Source of the DNA: Bacteroidales bacterium
GTDB lineage: Bacteria > Bacteroidota > Bacteroidia > Bacteroidales > FEN-979
DNA: 49,669 bases
Direction: 5' to 3'
NCBI GenBank assembly: GCA_014860625.1
Contig: JACZJJ010000053.1
Coordinates: 1-49,669, forward strand
Part shown: positions 41,802 through 48,763 of the stretch, piece after piece
How positions within the stretch are numbered: position 1 is the stretch's first letter
Layout of the letters: each line of letters starts with the position of its first letter
Program-made: the position numbers and the translations under genes
Notes under the pieces: generated by a model
The model's input: only the letters and a program-made list of their open reading frames with translations
Told to the model about the DNA's origin: nothing
Databases searched by the model: none

Positions 41802-43496
41802 GTGAAAACATCAAACGGAAAATTGCTTCAACGGCTGAGAGCCTGGCACAAATGGCCAAGCCTGATCTTTACGTTGTTCATCCTGCTGTTTGCCTTCTCC
41901 GGGATTATCCTGAACCACCGTGATCTTCTATCATCTGTGGATGTGAACCGGAAGGCGCTTCCGCCTGTATACCGGTATAACAACTGGAACCTGGCAGCCG
42001 TCAGGGGAGCGGAAATACTCAGCCCCGACAGCATCCTGGTATATGGAAATACCGGCATCTGGCTGACCGATACCGCCTTCTCATCATTTTCGGATTTTAA
42101 CCGTGGATTTCCGGATGGAATCGATAACAGGAAGGTAGCATCAATCTGTGAAAATCCGCTTACAGGGCTTCATTCGGCTACACTCTTCGGTTTGTACCGG
42201 TTTGACAAAACGGTAGGAGAATGGAAAAAAGTGTTGTTGCCGGTTGAGGAAGAACGAATTGTCAAAGTACTTACCATAGGAGACTCGCTGGTGGTGATGA
42301 CCCGGTCCAATCTGCTTATAGCCACTACTGAAAAGGGGTATGGGCATTTTTCAGTCATCCCTGTTCCCGCGGCAGAGGATGATGACGGTAAGGTTGGCCT
42401 TTTCAAGACCTTATGGGTAATCCACAGTGGTGAGATTTACGGCATGACAGGGAAACTGATCGTAGATGCCGTGGGAATTATCTTCATCATCCTCTGCATC
42501 ACCGGAGTGATCTACTTTTTTATGCCCTATAAGTTAAACGGGATGAACAACGATTCCCGGAAGTCGTGGTTCAAGCGGTTCAACCGCAATACCCTCCGAT
42601 GGCATAACAGCGTGGGCTCCTGGGCGATCCTGCTGCTGATCCTCACCACCCTCACCGGGATGTTTCTGCGGCCGCCGCTACTGATACCTATAGCCAATTC
42701 CCGGGTAGAAAAAATTCCATTTACCGAACTGGATAGCCCTAATCCCTGGTTCGACCGCTTTCGCGACCTCCTGTATGATTCCACCAACCATCGCTGGCTG
42801 GTAGCCACCTCCGAAGGCATTTATCATACCAATGAAGATTTCAGCACATCCCTGAAGCCATTTCCCGTGCAACCTCCTGTAAGTGTGATGGGCATCAATG
42901 TATTTCAGCGGCTCGATTCGACCGGTTACCTCGTCGGCTCCTTCAGCGGCATCTTTCGCTGGGAACCTGAAACAGGCAAGGTGTGGGATTACTTCACCAA
43001 AATACCTTACCGGATGACGGGAAGGGGGGCTCCTTTCGGAGAGTTATCGGTGGCGGGGTATATTCGGTTGGCAGTGGGCAGTTCACAGTTGGCAGTTGGC
43101 AGTTGGCAGTTGGCAGAGGATAGCATACAGTCTGCAACCTCCGGCATCCGGCATCCGGCATCCGGTATCAGAAATCCCGGATCGCCAATCGCGAATCGTG
43201 TATCGAAGGAGGTTCTCTTCGATTACATGGGAGGCGCCATATCCCTGAGCGGGGGAAACTGGTTTCCCCGGATGCCGGAAGAGGTACGGCATAAATCCCC
43301 GATCTCCCTGTGGAATACGGCGCTGGAGATTCATACGGGCCGTATCTTTCAACCAATTCTGGGCGATTTCTATATCCTGGTCGTACCAGTAGTTGGCCTG
43401 TTTGCTCTGGAAATCAGTATAATTGGATTTCTTGCATGGTGGGTGGCGAGGAGGAGAAAGAAAAAAGGGGTTACGGAATCGAGGCCAATTAAATAA
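41802..43496 (+). CDS. PepSY-associated TM-helix membrane protein with repeat insertion
   Basis: A 564-residue membrane protein, start GTG at 41802 (no ATG nearby). The N-terminus (LLQRLRAWHKWPSLIFTLFILLFAFSGIILNHRDLL) and the central helices (LRWHNSVGSWAILLLILTTLTGMFLRPP) with their W-H residues match the PepSY_TM family; large extracytoplasmic segments lie between, and the last TM (LVVPVVGLFALEISIIGFLAWWV) ends in a positive tail. PepSY_TM proteins are often linked to iron-siderophore reduction. Here it lies immediately before NrfHA. Residues about 423-466 are encoded by a short tandem-repeat array (43068-43199). Confidence 0.8.
   Translation: MKTSNGKLLQRLRAWHKWPSLIFTLFILLFAFSGIILNHRDLLSSVDVNRKALPPVYRYNNWNLAAVRGAEILSPDSILVYGNTGIWLTDTAFSSFSDFNRGFPDGIDNRKVASICENPLTGLHSATLFGLYRFDKTVGEWKKVLLPVEEERIVKVLTIGDSLVVMTRSNLLIATTEKGYGHFSVIPVPAAEDDDGKVGLFKTLWVIHSGEIYGMTGKLIVDAVGIIFIILCITGVIYFFMPYKLNGMNNDSRKSWFKRFNRNTLRWHNSVGSWAILLLILTTLTGMFLRPPLLIPIANSRVEKIPFTELDSPNPWFDRFRDLLYDSTNHRWLVATSEGIYHTNEDFSTSLKPFPVQPPVSVMGINVFQRLDSTGYLVGSFSGIFRWEPETGKVWDYFTKIPYRMTGRGAPFGELSVAGYIRLAVGSSQLAVGSWQLAEDSIQSATSGIRHPASGIRNPGSPIANRVSKEVLFDYMGGAISLSGGNWFPRMPEEVRHKSPISLWNTALEIHTGRIFQPILGDFYILVVPVVGLFALEISIIGFLAWWVARRRKKKGVTESRPIK
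43068..43199 (+). repeat. In-frame repeat insertion in the PepSY protein
   Basis: Composite array: TTGGCAG-type 7-nt units (43068-43116), then CATCCGG-type units (43145-43165), then GATCGCCAATCGCGAATCG-type. In frame it reads [19 protein letters not shown] and SGIRHPASGIRNPGS. No stop codon in frame. Confidence 0.85.
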
Positions 43497-43556
43497 TCAG
43501 AAATATTTCATACATTTGTTAACAAAATCACAATTGAATTCCTGCTGAAATCCACC

Positions 43557-44126
43557 ATGAAAAGGCTTTTTCAATGGCTGAGACCTCCCGATAACTGGAA
43601 ACCCACTGTGTCCGTATTGATGGGGATTTTTATCGGTTTGGGTGCATATGCATTTTATATCTCCAAAGCCCCTTCTTACCTCTCCGATAATCCCGAAACC
43701 TGCATCAATTGTCACGTGATGAATCCACAGTTCAACGACTGGGCGCATAGTTCCCACCGTACTGTAGCCACTTGTAACGACTGCCATGTTCCGCACGACA
43801 ATCTGTTTCATAAGTATCTCTTCAAGATGAAGGATGGCCTAAGGCATGCCACTATTTTTACACTAAGAACAGAACCTCAGTCGATCTATATCCTGGATGA
43901 AGGGAAAAAAGCCGTACAGGAAAACTGTATCCGATGCCACGAACATACGGTAGGAATGGAATATCTGATGGCGGTGCAGCCGAATTTTCACAATACCCTG
44001 AAGGAACGGCATTGCCTCGACTGCCACAGGGAAACCCCGCACAGCCGGGTGAACAGCATTGCTTCAACACCTAACGCCCTGATAAACACAAAGATGGAGA
44101 GCAGGACGGAACGGGAGGAAGAGTGA
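43557..44126 (+). CDS. nrfH: NrfH, membrane-anchored tetraheme quinol dehydrogenase
   Basis: Passes electrons from menaquinol to NrfA. A single N-terminal TM helix (about 16-36) precedes four CXXCH motifs at C49, C73, C124 and C153, with Met55 near the first heme as the expected unusual axial ligand and the rest of the NapC/NirT-family pattern (SSHRTVATCNDCHVPHD). Length 189 is normal for the family. Located 150 bases before nrfA, with a GA-rich repeat in between; both are likely cotranscribed. Confidence 0.93.
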   Translation: MKRLFQWLRPPDNWKPTVSVLMGIFIGLGAYAFYISKAPSYLSDNPETCINCHVMNPQFNDWAHSSHRTVATCNDCHVPHDNLFHKYLFKMKDGLRHATIFTLRTEPQSIYILDEGKKAVQENCIRCHEHTVGMEYLMAVQPNFHNTLKERHCLDCHRETPHSRVNSIASTPNALINTKMESRTEREEE

Positions 44127-44135
44127 GGGACGTGA

Positions 44136-44170
44136 GAAGAAGGAAGAAGGAAGAAGGAAGAAGGAAGAAG
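44136..44170 (+). repeat. (GAAGAAG)5 tandem repeat between nrfH and nrfA
   Basis: Five exact 7-nt units in the 150-base gap. A purine-rich tract close to nrfA could influence nrfA expression; a similar TTTCTTG/CAAGAAA type is inside HemW. Confidence 0.8.
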
Positions 44171-44276
44171 GAGGTGAGATGAGGGACGAAGGATGTAGGA
44201 TTAAAGACAGGACAGCCGCAATTTATTGCGGCTCACAGATAAAAATTGCGGCTCTAAAATGACAATGGACTAAACG

Positions 44277-45785
44277 ATGGAACAAAAACGCAAACGTGCT
44301 GCCTGGGTTAACTGGGCGCTTTTCTTCGGAACGATGATCCTGGTATTTTTTCTGGGATTGCTTGCCTCCTCCATCACGGAGAGGAAGGCAGAAAATGAGT
44401 ATGTGTACAAACCCAAGGTGAAGCTCAGTGAATTCGAACCGCGAAACGAACTTTGGGGAGAGAACTTCCCGCGCGAATACCAGAGCTATCTGCAAACCTC
44501 TGATACAACGTTCCGGAGTAAATATCTTGGAAATGCTCCTGCCGATTTGCTGGCCGAGGATCCCCGGCTGGTTGTTCTTTGGGCCGGATATGGTTTTTCG
44601 AAAGATTATATGGCTCCACGCGGACACTTTTACGCCATTACCGATATCCGGAATACCCTTCGTACAGGTGGACCTTTGAAGCCCGATGAAGGTCCGATGC
44701 CCAATACCTGCTGGAGCTGTAAAAGTCCGGATGTGCCCAGGTTGATGGCTGAGATGGGACCCGCTGAGTTTTACAAAGGAAAATGGGCATCCAAAGGCCC
44801 GGAAGTGGTGAACTATATCGGGTGTGCCGACTGTCACGATCCGAAAACCCTGGATCTCAGGATCACCCGCCCGGCACTGATCGAAGCGTTTCAGGCATCA
44901 GGAAGAGATATCTCGCAAGCTACTCACCAGGAGATGCGTTCGCTCGTATGTGCCCAATGCCATGTTGAATACTACTTTGATAAGCACCGGCAGGATGCCC
45001 CCGATGTACAATACCTTACCTTTCCCTGGAGAGATGGGATGACTGCCGAAACGATGCTGGCCTACTATAATGAATCTGGCTTTGCTGATTTTACGCATGC
45101 ACTGAGCAAAACCCCAATCCTGAAAGCGCAGCATCCCGACTATGAGATTTTTCTTACAGGCATTCATGCCGAACGTGGCCTTGCCTGCGCCGATTGCCAT
45201 ATGCCATATGTTAAAGAGGGTGGGCAGAAATTTACCAGTCACAAAATGGTGAGTCCGCTGGAAAATATTGAGAACACCTGCCAGGTGTGCCACCGGGAGT
45301 CGGAAGAGGAGCTTCGGGGAAACGTTTATGAACGACAGGAGAAGGTTAAAGAGATCAGGGATAAACTCGAGATCCAGCTGGTGAGGGCTCATGTGGAGGC
45401 CAAAGCAGCCTGGGATGCCGGCGTAGGGGAGAAGGAGATGGAGGCGGTATTACAGCATATCCGGAATGCACAATGGTACTGGGATTTCACGGCAGCCAGC
45501 CACGGCGCCTCCTTTCACTCTCCGGTAGAGATGGCTCGCGTAGTAGGGTTGGGTATGGATGAAAGCCAGCAGGCAAGGGTTATCCTGGCCCGCCTACTGA
45601 CAAAATCCGGTATCGGAGAGGTTCCCTATCCCGATATTACAACAAAAACAAAGGCGCAGGAATTCATCTCTTTGCCGATGGATAAACTCAGGGTTGAGAA
45701 AGCAGAGTTTCTGAAACGGATCATTCCTCAATGGGATCAGGAGGCAACCACACGGGAAGAGTCGTGGGGCATACAATATTATTGA
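44277..45785 (+). CDS. nrfA: Pentaheme cytochrome c nitrite reductase NrfA
   Basis: Reduces nitrite (and NO, hydroxylamine) to ammonium. The diagnostic active-site heme motif CWSCK is at C145-K149, and the four CXXCH hemes at C183, C225, C304 and C335. The active-site Arg (R115, YMAPRGHF), Tyr (just after C225, HVEYYFD) and His (H286, KAQHPDYE) correspond to the catalytic triad. An N-terminal signal anchor (about 12-32) precedes them. The 502 length is typical. The C-terminal helices (AKAAWDAGVGEKEMEAVLQHIRNAQ) match the dimer interface. No CcsA/ResB biogenesis genes are adjacent. Confidence 0.97.
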   Translation: MEQKRKRAAWVNWALFFGTMILVFFLGLLASSITERKAENEYVYKPKVKLSEFEPRNELWGENFPREYQSYLQTSDTTFRSKYLGNAPADLLAEDPRLVVLWAGYGFSKDYMAPRGHFYAITDIRNTLRTGGPLKPDEGPMPNTCWSCKSPDVPRLMAEMGPAEFYKGKWASKGPEVVNYIGCADCHDPKTLDLRITRPALIEAFQASGRDISQATHQEMRSLVCAQCHVEYYFDKHRQDAPDVQYLTFPWRDGMTAETMLAYYNESGFADFTHALSKTPILKAQHPDYEIFLTGIHAERGLACADCHMPYVKEGGQKFTSHKMVSPLENIENTCQVCHRESEEELRGNVYERQEKVKEIRDKLEIQLVRAHVEAKAAWDAGVGEKEMEAVLQHIRNAQWYWDFTAASHGASFHSPVEMARVVGLGMDESQQARVILARLLTKSGIGEVPYPDITTKTKAQEFISLPMDKLRVEKAEFLKRIIPQWDQEATTREESWGIQYY

Positions 45786-45908
45786 CTCCGGTGGGGAAAA
45801 GATGAAACATGAAACTAATGCCGGCAGAAAGACGAACGAAAGACGAAGGGAATACGAATTTTGATTAACATGAATCCCTTGACCTGCCGGATCGAAGAAA
45901 ATCCCTAA

Positions 45909-45937
45909 TTTCGCTATTTCGCTATTTCACTATTTCT
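45909..45937 (-). repeat. GCGAAATA-type repeat, inverted
   Basis: TTTCGCTATTTCGCTATTTC and onward: three 8-nt units of the GCGAAATA unit on the minus strand, directly before the ATG of the methyltransferase gene at 45940. Confidence 0.8.
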
Positions 45938-45939
45938 CC

Positions 45940-47196
45940 ATGGAACTCTTCACCCCAACTGACTGGACAGATTACGAGCTGATTGACACGGGAAACCGTG
46001 AGAAGCTCGAGCGATTTGGAAAATACATCCTGATTCGCCCCGAACCCCAGGCAGTTTGGAAGAAGGCGTTGTCGGAAGAAGACTGGCAGAAACTTCACCA
46101 CGCACGGTTCTCCAGGGGAAAACCAGGCAGTCAGCAGTTGGCAGTTGGCAGTTGGCAGTCTCCAGTTGGCAGTCCACAGTCTCCAGTTGGCAGTAAACAG
46201 TCACCAGTTGGCAATAAACAATCACCACGGTACCAAAACACTACAGGTCAGGAAGTCAGGAGGTCAGGAGGTCAGGAGGTCAGGAGGGAAGAGAAAGGAG
46301 AGTGGATCCGAAAGCCCGAGATGCCCGACCAGTGGATGATTGGTTATGATTACAAGGAAATGCACCTGAAATTCAGGTTGGGACTAACTGCCTTTGGCCA
46401 TATAGGAGTCTTTCCGGAGCAGGCGGAGAACTGGAAATTTATCTATGATACAATCAAGTTGGCAGTTGGCAGTAAACAGTTGGCAGTAAATACCGGAGAC
46501 AGCGAACCAGATCCAGTGATCCAGTCATCCAGTGATCCAGTCATCCAGTCATCCAGTGATCCAGTGATCCAGTCATCCAGTGATCCAGTGATCCAGTCAT
46601 CCAGTGATCCAGTGATCCAGCATCCGGTATCCGGCATCCGGGTTTTGAACCTCTTCGCTTACACAGGTGGAGCATCTTTGGCGGCAAAAGCGGCCGGGGC
46701 CGATGTGGTGCATGTGGATTCGGTAAAGCAGGTGATCAACTGGGCACGGGAAGACATGGAGGTGAGTAACCTGGAAGGAATTCGTTGGGTGATTGAAGAT
46801 GCCTTAAAGTTTGTCAGGCGGGAAGTGAAACGTGGAAATAAATACGACGGTATTATCCTCGACCCTCCGGCATACGGCCGTGGCCCCGACGGAGAAAAGT
46901 GGATCCTGGAAGATTCGATCAACGAGATGATATCGATGTGTGCTGAACTGCTCAGTGGGCAGTCTGCAGTTGGCAGTTCTCAGTGGGCGATAGATAATCC
47001 TCAGTCACCAGTCACCAGTCACCAGTCACCATTTTTCATTCTCAGTTTGTATTCGATGGGGTTTTCTTCGCTGATCGGAGAGAGTCTGGTTAAGAGCCAT
47101 TTCGGTACCGAAAGGGAGATTCAAACAGGAGAGTTTTATTTTACCGACCGTGCAGGGCGAAACCTCCCATTGGGAACGGTTACACGGTTTTGTTAA
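45940..47196 (+). CDS. RlmI-like class I SAM-dependent rRNA methyltransferase with three repeat insertions
   Basis: A 418-residue protein. The core SAM-binding domain has [15 protein letters not shown] (about 235-249, F-x-Y-T-G-x-x-S of RlmI/K-type 5-methylcytosine/N-methyl RNA methyltransferases), VHVD, and the catalytic-type LDPPAYGRG (308-316). The N-terminus ([27 protein letters not shown]) is the PUA-like or linker portion. Three segments, about residues 62-120, 173-231 and 340-363, are made of short tandem repeats. Without them the protein would be about 276 residues, which I expect to be nearer the family's size. All motifs are intact, so it may be active. Confidence 0.85.
   Translation: MELFTPTDWTDYELIDTGNREKLERFGKYILIRPEPQAVWKKALSEEDWQKLHHARFSRGKPGSQQLAVGSWQSPVGSPQSPVGSKQSPVGNKQSPRYQNTTGQEVRRSGGQEVRREEKGEWIRKPEMPDQWMIGYDYKEMHLKFRLGLTAFGHIGVFPEQAENWKFIYDTIKLAVGSKQLAVNTGDSEPDPVIQSSSDPVIQSSSDPVIQSSSDPVIQSSSDPVIQHPVSGIRVLNLFAYTGGASLAAKAAGADVVHVDSVKQVINWAREDMEVSNLEGIRWVIEDALKFVRREVKRGNKYDGIILDPPAYGRGPDGEKWILEDSINEMISMCAELLSGQSAVGSSQWAIDNPQSPVTSHQSPFFILSLYSMGFSSLIGESLVKSHFGTEREIQTGEFYFTDRAGRNLPLGTVTRFC
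46126..46290 (+). repeat. In-frame repeat insertion 1 in the RlmI-like gene
   Basis: TTGGCAG and TCCAGTTGGCAG-type units (46129-46228) followed by GTCAGGAG-type 8-nt units (46245-46288). In frame: [16 protein letters not shown] and [14 protein letters not shown]. No stop codon. Confidence 0.9.
46456..46641 (+). repeat. In-frame repeat insertion 2 in the RlmI-like gene
   Basis: TTGGCAG-type units (46456-46485), then a long ATCCAGT[G/C] array of 8-nt units (46511-46620), organised as a 24-nt higher-order unit encoding SSSDPVIQ, then CATCCGG/TATCCGG units (46621-46641). In the phase that would give TGA the base is C (TCA) in all four repeats. Confidence 0.9.
46953..47030 (+). repeat. In-frame repeat insertion 3 in the RlmI-like gene
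   Basis: CAGTGGG/CAGTTGG-type units followed by CAGTCAC 7-nt units (47002-47030). In frame: [22 protein letters not shown]. Placed just before the C-terminal FFILSLYS strand of the methyltransferase. Confidence 0.85.
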
Positions 47197-47219
47197 TCAT
47201 ACAGACCACCTCCTCGCAA

Positions 47220-48758
47220 TTACTCGATTGCAAACAAATCCGCCGCAATCCCGTCGGCTAGAAACCTGCCCTTTCTGGTGAGGGTATAGATCCCGTCTGA
47301 TTCCTGTAAAAGTCCCGATGCCTGCTTGCAGGCCGAAGCGTTAGTGGAGGCCAGATGCCGGATAGACTGATTGCGGAAATAGGATTCAAACTCAGGACCA
47401 AAGCGCCGGTTTATCTCCTGAAGGTCAGCTCCTCTGATCGTTCGCAGGGAGGTCATGACATACTCGTTGTAGCGCTGAATTGGCGTCAGGAGCTCCTCTT
47501 CGAAAGGCAGGATGCCGGATGCCAGATGCCGGTTGTAAAAGGTCAGGTTGGAGATATTCCATCGACGGGATTTCCCGTTGTAAGAGTGTGCCGAAGGCCC
47601 CAGCCCCAGGTAGGAAACCCCTCTCCAGTAGTTGCTGTTATGACGTGACTCATAACCGGGCAAACAAAAATTCGAAATTTCGTACTGAATATACCCTGCT
47701 TGCTCCATCATATCCATCAGAATCTCAAACTGCTCTGAGGCCATATCGTCCGATACCGGAAGCCGGATTCGCGATCCGGGATCCGGGATATGGGATCCGG
47801 GATGCGCGAAATGGGTTTGGCTCCGCCGAACTCCGCTTCGCTCCGGTTCGTGTTTTGGGTTCCGTATTTCTTGTCTCTTGTTTCTTATTTCTTGTTTCTT
47901 ATTTCTTGTTTCTTGTTGCTGTGCCCTGCGCCCTGCGCCTTTTTCAATCTGCCAGGCCAGCGGTGTCTTCGGCTCAACGGTAAGCGCATAAGCAGAAAGG
48001 TGAGGAATCCCAAGGTCAATGATCCGTTGGAGATTCTCTTTCCAATGATTGTTTGTAAGAGTGGGAATCCCGTAGATCAAATCTACACTATGAGAGCCGA
48101 TCCGCGATCCGCGATCGGAGATACCCGATACCGGATACCGGATGCCGGATTCTCCCCTCCCCTTCAGGGGAGGGGCTGGGGGAGGGGTCTTGATCCCGTA
48201 TCCCGCATCGCGGATAATTTCAACAGCCCTGATCGCCTGCTTTCCATCATGACTCCGGCTCAGGTACTTCAGGTCTTCATCAAAAAACGACTGTATACCC
48301 AAACTCACCCGATTAATCGCGCTGTGGGAGAGCGCTTCCAGATACTCCGCGGTGACATCGTCGGGGTTCATCTCCAGAGTAACCTCCCGAGGCTGACAGT
48401 TTGCAGTTTGCAGTTTGCAGTTTGCAGTTTGCAGTTTGCAGTTTGCAGTTTGCAGTTTGCAGTTTGCAGTTGAGGATTCAATAATCGTCTCACGTCCCAC
48501 GTCCTTCGTCCTTCGTGGCTCATGGCTTATGGCTTGAAGGATCTGCTCCAAACGCTCTACCGGGAATAGCGACGGCGTTCCTCCTCCAAAATAGATGGTC
48601 TCAATCGGTTCATCTGCCAGGTAATTGCGGGTGAGTTCGATCTCCTTCAGAAGAGATTCAAAAAAGGCATCACGGAATTTTGTTGTAGCCAGAGAGAAGA
48701 AGTTGCAGTAGTTGCATTTCTGCCTGCAGAAAGGAATATGGAGGTAGATCCCGGCCAC
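47220..48758 (-). CDS. hemW: HemW (radical-SAM heme chaperone, HemN-like) with three repeat insertions
   Basis: A 512-residue protein. The radical-SAM cluster motif C11-X3-C15-X2-C18 (FCRQKCNYCNF) and GGGTPSLF (about 58-65) are present, then EVTLEMNPDDV, RVSLGIQSF, DLIYGIPT and the HemN C-terminal domain (SNFCLPGYESRHN, GLGPSAHSY). HemW is a heme chaperone, not coproporphyrinogen oxidase, the usual case when the single-Cys motif alone is present. Residues about 79-122, 189-223 and 275-332 are tandem-repeat insertions; removing these about 137 residues leaves about 375, the normal length. The frame and all motifs are intact. Confidence 0.92.
   Translation of the reverse strand: MAGIYLHIPFCRQKCNYCNFFSLATTKFRDAFFESLLKEIELTRNYLADEPIETIYFGGGTPSLFPVERLEQILQAISHEPRRTKDVGRETIIESSTANCKLQTANCKLQTANCKLQTANCQPREVTLEMNPDDVTAEYLEALSHSAINRVSLGIQSFFDEDLKYLSRSHDGKQAIRAVEIIRDAGYGIKTPPPAPPLKGRGESGIRYPVSGISDRGSRIGSHSVDLIYGIPTLTNNHWKENLQRIIDLGIPHLSAYALTVEPKTPLAWQIEKGAGRRAQQQETRNKKQEIRNKRQEIRNPKHEPERSGVRRSQTHFAHPGSHIPDPGSRIRLPVSDDMASEQFEILMDMMEQAGYIQYEISNFCLPGYESRHNSNYWRGVSYLGLGPSAHSYNGKSRRWNISNLTFYNRHLASGILPFEEELLTPIQRYNEYVMTSLRTIRGADLQEINRRFGPEFESYFRNQSIRHLASTNASACKQASGLLQESDGIYTLTRKGRFLADGIAADLFAIE
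47763..47940 (-). repeat. In-frame repeat insertion 3 in hemW
   Basis: Contains GCGCAGG-type, CAAGAAA-type (QETRNKKQEIRNKR in the protein), a segment with PERSGVRRSQTH, and CATCCGG/GATCCCGG-type units (HPGSHIPDPGSRIR). It lies at 47755-47940 on the plus strand. No in-frame stop; in the canonical protein this position is a loop between the TxxxPL and later helices. Confidence 0.9.
48090..48194 (-). repeat. In-frame repeat insertion 2 in hemW
   Basis: A C-rich/G-rich segment with inverted complementarity (CCCCTCCCCTTC ... GGGGAGGGG, around 48155-48175) encoding TPPPAPPLKGRGES, followed by CATCCGG/GATCGCGG-type units encoding SGIRYPVSGISDRGSRIG. The PPPAPPLKGRGE word appears in other Bacteroidota annotated proteins, which I take as sign of a dispersed repeat. 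Confidence 0.85.
48393..48524 (-). repeat. In-frame repeat insertion 1 in hemW, (TTTGCAG)10
   Basis: Ten exact TTTGCAG units at 48400-48469 (plus strand), read by hemW as CTGCAAA, giving three copies of the 7-residue period TANCKLQ and a partial one. The adjoining 48470-48524 carries CTTCGT and ATGGCTT short repeats. The 7-nt unit is open in all frames. Confidence 0.95.
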
Positions 48759-48763
48759 CGGAG

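Noticed and set aside
46145-46637. Small ORFs in other frames across the methyltransferase repeats
   Set aside because: They consist of repeat-encoded residues (for example [10 protein letters not shown]), with no independent start context; shadows of repeats.
47790-48473. A 227-residue plus-strand ORF opposite hemW
   Set aside because: The ORF is open because the repeat units contain no stops on either strand; it has no domain and lies entirely antisense to intact hemW motifs.
48393-48524. CRISPR array
   Set aside because: The unit is only 7 nt with no spacers, and the array lies in frame within hemW; no cas gene is present.
45940-48758. Pseudogenes: methyltransferase and hemW broken by insertions
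   Set aside because: Frames are intact, conserved motifs are all present, and insertion lengths keep the frame.
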